NCBI GenBank assembly: GCA_964019695.1
Contig: OZ026515.1
Location: 72,117,644 to 72,181,643 of the forward strand
Direction: 5' to 3'
Source: Loripinus fragilis
Lineage: Eukaryota; Mollusca; Bivalvia; Lucinida; Lucinidae
DNA: 64,000 bases
In this document: positions 44,142 to 54,670 of the stretch, piece after piece
How the letters are laid out: every line of letters begins with the position of its first letter
Position numbering within the stretch: position 1 is the stretch's first letter
Translations under genes and position numbers: made by a program
Notes under the pieces: generated by a model
The model's input: the letters and a program-made list of their open reading frames with translations, nothing else
Databases searched by the model: none
Told to the model about the DNA's origin: nothing

Positions 44142-45395
44142 CAAGGTTGGGCGGTCGAAACCACCCCGGTTTTAACCAGCAGTTACCGCCCCGGTCAATA
44201 TGCCAAAAAATGGTCAATACTGGTTAATACGAATCTGAGTGGTCGATTGAAAATTCTAAGGGACCTTTTTGTGGTGGATTGAGATATTTGTACAGATTTA
44301 TGTTCTATCTATTGAAAATAGAAAAACGATACTGTTTCATCCCTGCCAAGTGCACTTTTCATGGTGAGATTTCCTACTCATGACCTTAGCACTGAGTTCT
44401 GCATTACAGTCCATGCACCTAACACTAGTTTTTCTTGCATCATCAAAGGCAAAATAGAATAACCATACAGGGTTTTTTGCTCAATTTTGAGACAATAACT
44501 TTGATTAGTTTATGACACTTGGTTAATTTTTAACTGATAACATCAGATAACTGAATGACCACACTTTCACACCTCTATAAACACACAGATGCCACTGAAT
44601 TAGCCAATACATTTTAAGCTCAGTGATTGGATAGGTGCTATAAACTGGACACACCTTCTTCAGTCTGAGAGATATGCCCAGTATTTTGACAGTTTTGATT
44701 GTTCTACTGTATTTAAATTAAAAAATAACTCCTTGATATATCTGATATATTGTTCAACATCATGTGTTTTCTTTATAATTTTCACAGCTTTGTCTTTTCA
44801 GGTAAGAAGCCAAACTAAGTTGAATTTAACTAATACAGCATCTTTTATTTGTACTTGATGACTTTTTTGATGATCAATTTGAACTACTGATTTTTTTTTT
44901 TACTTTCTCTCCTTTTAAAACAAAACCTTGATTTATTTTATTTTTTTTCCATGAAAAAACTAGTTTTAAAATTTATTTATTTTCATTACTTGAAATGCCT
45001 TTTTTTATTAATGGTTAATAGAAAATAAGTCGAGACTGTTAGTCTGAACTGAAAGTTGTGGTAATGATTTGACTGAAGATCTAAAACTATTGACATTTCA
45101 TTTTTGTTTATTTTACGGCTTCTTAATTATCAATACTTTTTTAAAAGCAAAACCAACTAAAAACAACAACACATTTTCAGTTAAACCTCAGTGTATTATC
45201 TAATAAATACTAAACTACTTTTAGTCTTTATAGAGTTCAGTAAAACGGGGGATAAATAATGTTAAGTATCTTCACATCAACCAAGTTTTTTCAATCGACC
45301 AATTGACCACCAATCAACCAGTAATGACCAGTTAAAACCAGTTATGACCACTGGTCTGGTCAATATGCATATTGACCGGTAGATTGCCAACCTTG
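44142..45395. mobile_element. Non-autonomous hAT-like element, second family
   Basis: 1254 bp with ends CAAGGTTGG...CCAACCTTG and a perfect 8-bp duplication AAACAGGT (44134-44141, 45396-45403). The subterminal regions hold repeated TGGTCAATA/AACCAGT words in both orientations. The AT-rich core has no transposase. It lies between REEP and KDM3. Confidence 0.88.
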
Positions 45396-45578
45396 AAACA
45401 GGTCTGCAAAATGCTTGCGAGTGCAAAAGCATTACTGGTAGTGAGGGGTGATTCCTTGATCGTATACGGTTTATATTTGTTTCATATTTGCAACAAATCA
45501 CTTTTGCGTGTGTCAATGCATCAAAAGAGCTACTAATGTTGTTCACAACACTTATTCAGGATTAATAGGTCAGTTTGA

Positions 45579-45784
45579 CAGTGATTCATTTACAATTTTG
45601 GGCTTATGGGTCCTGGGACTCGCTGTTTCCAATATCAATGAGTCCCAACTGCAAACTTATGAGTCCAAAACACTATTTTTAATGACAAGTCTGCAATATT
45701 ATTGCATCCCGGGACTCCCTGGGACTCTCTGAAATAAAAACTTATGCGCAAAAGATGCAGGATGCGCAGGTAACAAAATCACTG
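45579..45784. mobile_element. CAGTGATT-ended short transposon, copy 2
   Basis: 206 bp, same family and orientation as 26655-26869. It is flanked by a perfect 6-bp duplication GTTTGA (45573-45578 and 45785-45790). The terminal inverted repeat is short (CAGTGATT). No coding capacity. Confidence 0.82.
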
Positions 45785-45799
45785 GTTTGATTGAAAGAA

Positions 45800-46976
45800 C
45801 AATCTGATAATGCTTGTGTAATTATATTTATCACATTGTTCGCACATCAGTAATCCTGTCAATCACTGTTCACGCATTGATTCAATGCAGCCAAGACATA
45901 CGATTGGTCAACACAGAAAGACAATAGGTGACACCTCTTGTGGCTTGATAATGTATGAAAAGCCCCTTTGATCTCCTGGTGTGTAGTTATTTCTCTGCTT
46001 CTGGAATTTTGACATGTGCCAATTAAAAAACATGTGTACCAGGGACTCCCGCATTGTGAAATTTATGCGTACAAGGGTAAAAGTTTGCATCCCAGTATGC
46101 GTAATTCGCAATTCGTAATTTGCGAGAGCTCTGGGCTGACCAATGTCTTCATTGACCAATGTCACCAATCTTCATCCTAGTAGAGACAACATAATGGACA
46201 TGTTGCCTCTACTGCAATCAATGTCGAACTTGTTTAATGAGACTGCATCACATTGTCCTCCTTGGGGATATCAGTCATTTTTCAGTTTCAGTTTCTTTCA
46301 ACGCCGTTACAGGCTGTACTCTGCACAATGGTGTTCTTCTCAGATGGTAAATTTTTAAATTAAGCTCTTCGGTAATTATTCTCTCTGGTATGTTTCAGTG
46401 TTATTTTAGTGGGAGGGGTAAACTATTTTCCAAATAAAGCAAGATATCTTGTGTTTAAAAACGAAAAATGAATCCTAAATATATTACGTTGGATACCTAC
46501 ATAACAAGCCTTGAAAGAATCACAGAAACCATTCTTGTAAATTCAATGAGATCTTCTTATTTCAGTTCATCGTAATTTATTGTTCTTGAAATGCTTCGAA
46601 TCAGTAAAGCTCCATTTTGCACAATGACGTCACTAGGCAAAGTCATGTGACAAAACATTCTTTACACTTGACAGGTGCTTGTTGTTATTATTTTTGCGAT
46701 TAGAGTTCATATCAAAATCTTTCCATTGAATAATTGTTTAGAATGATATAACAGACTGACTAACTGTATTTTATCCAATATTTGATCAATCCCGGTAAGT
46801 TGGCTGATCAAGGTCAAAACTACTTTTTAAGTGAATGTATGGACCTTATAACTGCTCAGATGTCAAAGGTGTATTGCATATTCATACGCGAAGCGTAATC
46901 TATGAGTAGACACTACCGTGTGATTTGTCTAATTTATTCGCAAATTTGGATTAATTTTCTGTAAAATGGATACCTG
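45800..46976. other. Upstream region of KDM3
   Basis: Contains one TGACGTCA word (46624-46631) and a GTAAGT after CAATCCCG at 46795 that could end a 5' non-coding exon. Nothing firmer. Confidence 0.3.
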
Positions 46977-47141
46977 ATGGAAAATATGGCTTGCAAATAC
47001 AGAGAAGAACTTGTTGGAAAACGTTTTATCTCTGTGCGAAGCCCGGTCAAACTCAAAATCGGGAAGATTTCTGAGTGGGAATGGCGGTCTGGGATTGTAC
47101 GAGCCATTTCCAGTAGGGACACCAGCAGTCTTGATTTGACG
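46977..47141 (+). CDS. KDM3: KDM3/JMJD1-type demethylase, exon 1 (N-terminus)
   Basis: Fifty-five codons from ATG to a GTTAGT donor, phase 0. An in-frame TAA lies 12 bases before the ATG, so the start is well supported. The residues include ELVGKRFISVRS and ISEWEWRSGIVRAISSRDTS, which match the conserved N-terminal block of KDM3A and JMJD1C (ELVGKRFL..., W.W..G.IRAVSH.D). Family members are nuclear JmjC enzymes that demethylate mono- and dimethyl H3K9; the zinc-finger and JmjC parts are far downstream and not in this window. The gene lies head-to-head with REEP, about 12.8 kb from REEP exon 2. Promoter elements were not identified with confidence. Confidence 0.93.
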
Positions 47142-47741
47142 GTTAGTTTTAACTCGGTTCCTGCGTTAATTACAACAGTTTATTGTTTCAATTTCAGTTA
47201 ATTATGATGTATGTTTGTTATTTTATCATAAAGTTGTAGGCAAAATAACGTTTTCGTTGTAAAACGGCATTTATATCGATTTTTTAGTCTCCAAAGTCTA
47301 CCTATTAAAATTGTGTATTAGGCTACACTTATCTACTATAGACTAGAGGCTGTTACAACCTTTTCTGTTTATAGCGGCGGGTTTATATTAATATGTACCG
47401 AGTACAAGACAAAGCAGATATGTTGTCGGCGGGGGTACTTGCATCGCAGAAAATTGTTTACATACCCCACCTGAGAAGTAAATACGCCCCCTCCCCAAAA
47501 TAAGCTAGTGACCACTAAAATGGCAGAACTTTTTCGACTGGTGGTGGACTCCCTGGCACAAATTTCGAGATCCGCACGTCCCCTTTGGTAGAAGTATGGT
47601 GTGATGTCAAAGTAGATGTGTGAAACCATAAACGAAGTTGTAAGCTGGCTCCGTAGCGAGGTCACTTGGGATGCGAGAGAGGCACAAATGCCTAAGGGGA
47701 GGGGCTTACTCTCATTTCTTTTCTGTCTACATAGGCTTGGG

Positions 47742-49751
47742 ATTACAGTCAAAACGTCCCCAAGTCAAAACGTCCCCTAGTCAAAACGTCCCCGATTTGG
47801 TCAAAACGTCCCCAAAAATTGGTCAAAACGTCCCCATGGTCTAAAATGTTGGTCAAAACGTCCCCAAAGTTATTTTTTTATTATATATTTTATGTAATTT
47901 TAGCCATGATCTGGGATGTTTGAATGAAACTGTTTTAGACAAAGTGTTTTTATCCAGATTCTATTCTGTTATTTCAGTAAAATAGCATAAAGAATGTTAT
48001 TTTCCAACAATCCTTCTATACTTCTATACACATTCCTTCAAACATTACAGTATTAAATTTATCTATTTACTAGCTTTTTATGATTTGCTTTGTGGTAATT
48101 ATCAGACAATCGCTATGATTGTAAGTTTGGAGTAGAACTTTATTTAATTTCGAGCAAACATATGCATAAAGTTTAAATCTAAATCTAGGTCTACGCAGTA
48201 TAAAAATCTCCTTTCCATCTGGCGCAAAATTTGCCTAGGGGAAATGCTTTTGGATAAATAACAAAATTGATAATAGGTGATTAACTCTATTAAAACAGGT
48301 GTCTAATACATGTATATATAATTGAACTGTTTGATAAAGACGTGTGAAAAGCATGCAGCTCAGAAATGATGACAGTGACTCCTCAATTAGGAAACTTTAT
48401 TAAGAAACTTCTTTAAGCGATATCCAATACATAGGATATATACACATATCGCATGCAAAAAACAAACAAACATTATGTAACTGTTGTGTATTGTTGTGCA
48501 TTGCGCATCAGTGTTATCCCATACGTCGGATGGTTGGAGGCATGCATTTACTTATCGATGGATAAATGTCTGTCTATAAACGGTTATTTATTACGTACGT
48601 AATACACGTATGCATATATGTCTTTCTGTTCACATACACGGGTTTTCGGTGTAGTATCCTGTATGAATCTTACACAGTACAGTGTATCAGAATACAATTA
48701 CGTAAACGAATACATTTGTTTGATAAGAAAAAAGAAAAGGTTAAATTAGATTCTGATAGGTGGGGTCTAAAATTACAATGGCATGTTCGATAAAGATGTA
48801 TTTAAACAAATTTAAAGTTGATATCTCATCCCTTCCCCGAAGATCACCGTCCAAGCACCCTAAATGCAAAAGAACATTTGCTGTGTGGAACAATCTTATT
48901 TGTTACTCTTGTCATACGCAGCTGTATAGTTTGATCTGGGCCTTTCTACAAATTTTCTATCAAGCAAATTTGGATATTATATACGTTGTATAGAGCGAAT
49001 AACAACGGCGAGGATCAGACTGCACGAATGCGCAGCCTGGTCTGCGCCTTTGTTGTTCGCATGCAACTAAGCCAGGTTTTCTTGTAACATGCCCGGCCTG
49101 TTGTGAGTATATGTATGTATTGCTATAAATGTGTATCTAATAAAAAAAAAGTGAAATTTAGAAAATAGTGCACGTTTTTATACATGATATGTTTCTGTTT
49201 TATGTCAGTTCACGTCGTCCTAGTGATGTTGGGTCTACCGTGACTAATTGCTCTTGCACTTTACTAGCCGGTCATACGGAACCAAAGTCCGTGTGTAGTA
49301 TTAACTCTTTGCATGCTGGTGTCGTATGCTGATAACATTTGCAAGTGGCTTATACCCAGATCAGACCTGACATAATGTGGGATTATCTGGACATTATGAC
49401 GGTACTTCCGAAACAGTCCTTTAAAAACTTTATTTTGAAAAAGAAAAAGAAAAGCGGACAACAAAACACGCGAAAAACTATTATCCTTTGATACTGATTT
49501 ATATAGCATTATGAGCATTAAATACCCTATCAAAATATCATTTCAAACTTTCATACATTAGTAACAGACACTAAAACAAGCTTTTCTTTATTAGAATCTC
49601 ATATTTCTTCGAAAAATTTCCTTTGAAAAATGGGGACGTTTCCTGGGGACGTTTTGACCAATCTTTATTTCGTGTTTGGGGACGTTTTGACCAATTCGGG
49701 GACGTTTTGACTAGGGGGCGTTTTGACTAGGGGACGTTTTGACTTGCACCC
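47742..49751. mobile_element. 2.0-kb element with tandem-repeat terminal inverted repeats
   Basis: Both ends are made of about five tandem copies of GTCAAAACGTCCCC with short spacers, in inverted orientation (47748-47873 and 49630-49746). A perfect 10-bp duplication TAGGCTTGGG lies outside (47732-47741, 49752-49761); if the GGG is counted as element end the duplication is 7 bp. The interior has no transposase frame and carries a nested hairpin repeat (48996-49065). Long TIRs and a 9-10 bp duplication suggest a MULE-like origin (inference). It sits in KDM3 intron 1. A stray fragment of the repeat unit occurs near 58510. Confidence 0.85.
48996..49065. repeat. Hairpin repeat in the 2.0-kb element
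   Basis: GCGAATAACAACGGCGAGGA, TCAGACTGCACGAATGCGCA, GCCTGGTCTGCGCCTTTGTT GTTCGC. Same variant as 13263-13325; it marks a nested insertion in 47742-49751. Confidence 0.7.
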
Positions 49752-49801
49752 TAGGCTTGGGCCTAGCCATCTACTGCCTCCTCCCCCCACCCCCCAAAAA
49801 A

Positions 49802-50623
49802 TCAGGCATACCCACAAACAATATTTGAAATTTTAGCATACCCCCAAAAAATTCCATTTTTTACCTTTAGAACGCCAAAAATATTGAAATTTAAAATGTT
49901 GACCCCCAAAAAATCTGTCAAGCCTATGTCATAATATAAGGGAACCCCTCCCCCTAGCACTTTGACCCATACGCCTGGCACTTTGTTTTGATTTTGTCTC
50001 AAAAATATTGAAAACATTCCTGGTATGAAACTCAAGTTGGTGTTGGATTTACGAATGCAGAATGGTGACACATCCTGCATCTCGATGGGCATATTTCCAG
50101 TTTTCTGAAACTCATTTTTTCTACTGTTTTCTTTGATTTGTCTCGTTGGGGGCGATAAAATTCCGAAGACCGATAAAATTCCAAAGACTTGGGTGGGAAA
50201 AACATGTAAATTTGGCGTTCCATTCCTTAAATGGCACCTCTTTTTCATTGAATTTTGGAGCAGAAAAGAGTGGCAAAACACATGTGAATTCACCCCCAGA
50301 TTAGATGTTCTCTTGTCCGCAGGCAACTCAGCAGGAAAATACAACTTGTCCGCTCCATCATCAAAATTTCCTGTGTCGGACAAGTCGGGCATGGGATTTC
50401 CACACCCTATAAAAGATTTTATCATTACAACTATAACACATTTTAGACCATCTGTTGAACAGAATACATGTACCTTCATTATGCACCTGTCAACATCCCT
50501 GCTAACCCGGCCCTGATGGTGGGGGGGACGTGTGGTTGCAAATGACTGGTGCATTAGCAACTGAGAAAACTGATCACATTGGGTACAGCATACCCAAGAG
50601 AAAATTGATAACAAGTCAGCCAT
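49802..50623 (-). CDS. Open frame of 273 codons in KDM3 intron 1, unknown
   Basis: The longest uninterrupted frame in the window, minus strand, beginning MADLLSIFSWVCC. It has Cys, Ser and Phe throughout and a hydrophobic, Gly/Ile/Asn-rich end that is low complexity (repeats of NI-F-G-type words encoded by an AT-rich, CCCCCAAAAAAT-repeated strand). I recognise no domain. It begins 41 bp right of the 2.0-kb transposon. It may be remnant coding sequence of a mobile element or a chance frame; the plus strand is also open for 127 codons here, which argues for chance or skewed composition. Confidence 0.2.
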   Translation of the reverse strand: MADLLSIFSWVCCTQCDQFSQLLMHQSFATTRPPHHQGRVSRDVDRCIMKVHVFCSTDGLKCVIVVMIKSFIGCGNPMPDLSDTGNFDDGADKLYFPAELPADKRTSNLGVNSHVFCHSFLLQNSMKKRCHLRNGTPNLHVFPTQVFGILSVFGILSPPTRQIKENSRKNEFQKTGNMPIEMQDVSPFCIRKSNTNLSFIPGMFSIFLRQNQNKVPGVWVKVLGGGVPLYYDIGLTDFLGVNILNFNIFGVLKVKNGIFWGYAKISNIVCGYA

Positions 50624-50998
50624 TGAGTTTCATTCGTCTGATTCTTTTGCATCTTGTGCAGAAATTAAGTACATGTATTTTGGGAATCGCATTCTTCTTT
50701 TGATTATATTAAGCTGCAAAACTTTAGAAACAGATAAACCAGAAGTACTCACATAGCTGTTGCCATTGTTTATTGGTTCCATAGTTCATGTCCAGAAGCT
50801 CTGGTGCACAGAGCTTTTAGCAAGGCTGTAAATTATGAAAAATTATTGTCCCCACTCATGTGTTGGTGTGTGTGTGTGGGGGGGGGGGGGGTTGGCAGTG
50901 GTTACAAATGATTAGAGCATCATAAGGGTAGGCATATTTGCAGACAGTAACTCACTCATGTACATTTATGTATATCATTTGAATTTTTTTTATTCCAG

Positions 50999-51151
50999 GT
51001 CCTGATTGAGTTTGACGATTGTGATTGGACTCGTAGAGAGTGGATTCGTGTCCATGACATATTTCAATTGTTTCTTGTTGAACATACCCTTGTCTGGGCA
51101 GAGAGACCAGATCCTGACAAACCAAAACAGTCTATCTCCTGGCCGGGTTTG
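50999..51151 (+). CDS. KDM3: KDM3/JMJD1-type demethylase, exon 2
   Basis: Acceptor TTTTTTTATTCCAG, 51 codons, donor GTGAGT, phase 0 to 0. It begins VLIEFDDCDWTRREWIRVHD, then IFQLFLVEHTLVWAER, and ends SISWPGL. This matches the KDM3A/JMJD1C block (V.VEFD...W..R.W..V...FLVE..L.WA.R...IQWPAL) including spacing. The family continues with a K-P-L-containing segment directly after the W-P motif; I did not find that exon between here and the right edge, so intron 2 probably exceeds 12 kb. The 3.86-kb intron 1 holds a 2.0-kb transposon and a 273-codon minus-strand open frame. Confidence 0.94.
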
Positions 51152-52076
51152 GTGAGTACTTCATTCATTAATATTACATATATTATGTTGGATACCAGGG
51201 CCTTATGGGTACTCAAAACACATCTGAGAAATATTGGTTACTTCTGTTGCAAGCAAACCAATCTTTGGTACTAAAAGATTTCTTTGAAAACACATAATAC
51301 AAGATTATCGATTGGATAGCTCTTTTGTTTGCAGATTTGAAAGAATTTCCATTGATTTGGGGAACTATCCTTTTCAAATAAAAAGGTGTCTTTTTTCCAG
51401 CCTATACCATAAGATCAATCACTTTTGCTTTTCAATATCAAACTGGCAATATTTTCTTATTTGTTGCTCATTAGAAGCGTCTCTGTGAGATCCACTCCGC
51501 TTCCTAAATAGTGCTTTGTATGCAATTCCTAAATTGTGAGCTTCTCACCCATAATGCTGAAGGCACTGACCCTAAATCTTTCAAGTACATGATGCATTGT
51601 TTTATAAACATCTATATGCTGATCAGGCTGTGCACATTCAAACATGAATGAATTTTGGTTGTACAGTATGTTTAGTATGTGTCTGTTTCCGAGTTTTTAG
51701 GTACCGTAACTTTTTGAAATGGTAACCAAACATAATCCTTTTTGGATTAACCAAGGTCTTGATAAGCAATGTTTATAAAGCATTAAGTTGTGATTTATTC
51801 TTATATATGTTTCCAGTGTTTGAAAGAACCTCCAGTTTGAGATAATTCTTTTGAGTACCCTCAACATATCTGTTTAGGGTTGAGAAATAATTTTTTCTTA
51901 AAATGAACACACTCTTGTCTGGAGAAGTGGATTAGTGAGGTATTCATACTATATTGGTACTGACTTTACTCTGGGATTGGCAGCTAGAAATAAAACTAGC
52001 TTTAACCCTTTGTATACAGGCCTTGAGTTAAGAGTGCTTGAAACGAAAATTTAATTTTCATATTTCTCAACCTAAA

Positions 52077-52144
52077 CATATGTTGTAGGTACTCATAAGA
52101 ACAGTCTCAATGAGACAGTTCTTTCAAGCGCCCAAAACATATGT
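52077..52144. repeat. CATATG hairpin repeat
   Basis: Centre AGTCTCAATGAGACAG; flanking ATATTTCTCAACCTAAA and GATGGGTAAGAAAATATTTA as in other copies. Confidence 0.75.
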
Positions 52145-52336
52145 TAAATCTGATGGGTAAGAAAATATTTACATCTTTATTCTGAAATTTTTTGTTTATC
52201 TAAACCTGTGGTATACATTGAATTCTTTCATCTGACCTGGGATGGTTCATGGTACATATCAAGGGATCACAGGTTAGACTTTCCAAACTAAGATGTAATT
52301 AAGTCCCCAAAGATTGTATTTACCTTTTAATAGTGT

Positions 52337-52722
52337 CAGGGACCAAGCTAGGGGGCGACTAGGGCGAAATAGTCGCCCTAGGGGCCGAAATTTCGCCCTA
52401 AATGGGACCCAGGGAGAAGTGGGAGTCTCCCTAAAAAAAAAAAAAAAAAAATTTTTTTTTTTTTTTAGGGAGACTCATTTACATTCTGTCACCACACAAA
52501 TGCAAGCTGTGGTGACATTATCAGACAATCTACTACCACTGCATCATGTTTCCCCTTCCATTAAATGGCAATAGTATGTGTAATGGCTAATATGCTTCTA
52601 AATTGACAGAAAATGCCGTAATATTGCGCTATAACTTCTCCCTATCTGACTGTCACTTCTCCCTAATTTTCCTGCAGGGAGAAGTCACTTCTCCCTAAAA
52701 TTCTGGGCCAGCTTGGTCCCTG
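52337..52722. mobile_element. CAGGGACCAAGCT-ended MITE, copy 2
   Basis: 386 bp, same ends and interior as 37247-37649 and flanked by a different 5-bp duplication, AGTGT. Two copies with different 5-bp duplications fix the target-site length for this family. A hAT-related group with 5-bp duplications is the likely source. Confidence 0.88.
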
Positions 52723-53336
52723 AGTGTACAGTGCAGACCATGGTGAAATTCTGCATTCTTTGGAATTTCATCAGGGTCTTCGCTGTTTGCCATTTGTATC
52801 CTTTAAGGTGTTTCCAGTATATATTTAGGCTCACTAACGAGACTAGCACACATGTGCAATGCACTTCAAACAGCAAATTCATTTTTCAGTAGTGATTGTC
52901 AGTGAGACAGGCCTGGTTTGCACATTCTAAACAAGCCTCTTGTCTGTATAAGAAAGTGACTAGGGCTAACAACACTATTGACTCCTGGGCTTTGGGCCAT
53001 CCTTAAAAATCACGCGACCGACTCACTCAAAATGCCACAAAAGCGAGAGAAAAATACCTACCTACTTACCTGTAAAATTATGAGTAGGGTGAGTGACAAC
53101 AAACAATTTTTCTTAAGGTGGCCTTGTCTATTTACCCGACCTAGGTTTCATCATATCAGTGATTTTATTGGGATTTTGGGAAGCTACCTTTTCCTTCACA
53201 TTTGGGAAAATTTATCATAAAAATTGGGAAAATGGGTACTAAAATACATGAAATTGGGAAAATAAAGGCCATTTTTGGATTGGGAATGACTCCCATATAA
53301 GGCGGTAAAAATGACCAAATAAAATCACTGCATATC

Positions 53337-53826
53337 ATTATCGGATTTTTGATTAACGTGCAGGTGCAGGGGCATCATCCACATCAGTGGGCCTTCCAGG
53401 TAACTGGCTAGCTGCACGCATAGCAGATCTCACACCTGATCTCCAGGTGCTCCTTTCTTGAGGGTCAACTGTGGTGAGCTTCCACTCACGGCAGTTCTTC
53501 TCTGCCAGCTTCCCTCATGCCCGCTTGGGCCTCCCTTCCCCCCGCTTGCCGTTCATCTGCATATCATATGCTGTTCAGATTGCACCACTTGAACGCGCCA
53601 CATGCCCAAACCAGCGAATCCCCCTCTCTCTCAAAACGAGGCCCTCAAGCTGAAGCCTTGCCAGCAGCTCGCCCGACCCCACCCTGGTCACATCCTCTGG
53701 CTTGATACTGCAGATCGGTCTGATCATGGCCCTACCATTGCGTTGCAAGCGCTGCAGGTTCGTCTTGGTAAGTGGCCAAGCTTCACTGGCACGGAGCATG
53801 GCGCTCAGCACGCAAGAGCTGTACAC
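53337..53826 (-). mobile_element. LINE 3' end, truncated, copy 1
   Basis: Minus-strand frame with the reverse-transcriptase C-terminal signature LRERGIRWFGHVARSSGAI and, shifted frames later, GKRGEGRPKRAW; then the family 3' UTR ending GCACGTTAATCAAAAATCCG. 5'-truncated and frameshifted; not active. Same family as 57074-57620. Confidence 0.8.
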
Positions 53827-53827
53827 A

Positions 53828-53891
53828 TGGTTTCCTATTCAGAGGGCCTCATGGAAGATTAGCTTTTTTTGCTAAATGTGTTACCCTCTGA

Positions 53892-53935
<44 letters not shown>
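53828..53935 (+). mobile_element. LINE 3' tail of another family
   Basis: CAGAGGGCCTCATGGAAGAT ... GAAAATAAAGACTATTATTA, then a (TTA)n tail of about 26 bases. It abuts the 5' break of the minus-strand LINE copy 1. Confidence 0.65.
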
Positions 53936-54063
53936 GAAACATTTTATATATATATATCTTAAATTTAAGATTTGATGTAAGTATTCTGCAAGCAGATTTT
54001 GCTTTTCAAAGAAAGGTGTTTTAGGTATTAGTCATAAGTTAGGCCAACCTTAAATATAATCTT

Positions 54064-54510
54064 GTTTCCCCTTACCCGACCCTGTTTCTCAGGTATGGGT
54101 CGGTTGGTCGGAATTTTTTTTTTTTTTACTCTCAAATTAAAGACCCTTTGTTTACAGAAGGGTCCAACTCAACTAGCACCTCATTACATATGTCTTCCAG
54201 TGTAAGTTTGTGATTAAATCGTCCAATTCGCTTGGAAATAAGATTCTCTAAGTTATTATTGTGGTTTTTGATTCGAACGGATACGCAATCGACATGATCC
54301 GCCATATTGAATCAATGAAAAAAGAACGCTTGATTCAGATATGAAAAGTAGGCTATTATCGATTTCCAAGCGCTTGTAAGCCGCGGATACTAAAAGCCGG
54401 TACCAAAAATTAATAAAAACCGGGACCGCAAAAAAAAATCTCGTTCAAATTTTGAAATATAATTTTTTCGGTCGGCGGCTTTTTTCAAGGTCAGTCGGGT
54501 AAGGGGAAAC
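54064..54510. mobile_element. 447-bp inverted-repeat element (GTTTCCCCTTACCCGAC)
   Basis: Left GTTTCCCCTTACCCGACCCT; right AGTCGGGTAAGGGGAAAC. Inner GGTCGGTTGGTCGGAATTTT / TTTTTTCGGTCGGCGG pair. No coding capacity. Confidence 0.75.
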
Positions 54511-54601
54511 AAAAATAACTTTATTTTTGGCCTTAACAAACTCAGGCCCTCAGATAAAAGTGCTTAACTGAATGTTATTTTTTCATATTTCTCAACCAAA
54601 A

Positions 54602-54670
54602 CATATGCTGTGGGTTCTCAAAAGAACCGTCTCGATGAGATGGTTCTTTTCAGCACCCCAAAACACATGT
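54602..54670. repeat. CATATG hairpin repeat
   Basis: Centre CCGTCTCGATGAGATGG; right end ACACATG slightly decayed. The left flank TTTCTCAACCAAAA is conserved. Confidence 0.72.

Noticed and set aside
47402..47752. Minus-strand 127-codon frame overlapping KDM3 intron 1
   Set aside because: No recognisable domain; it runs into the left TIR array of the 2.0-kb element.
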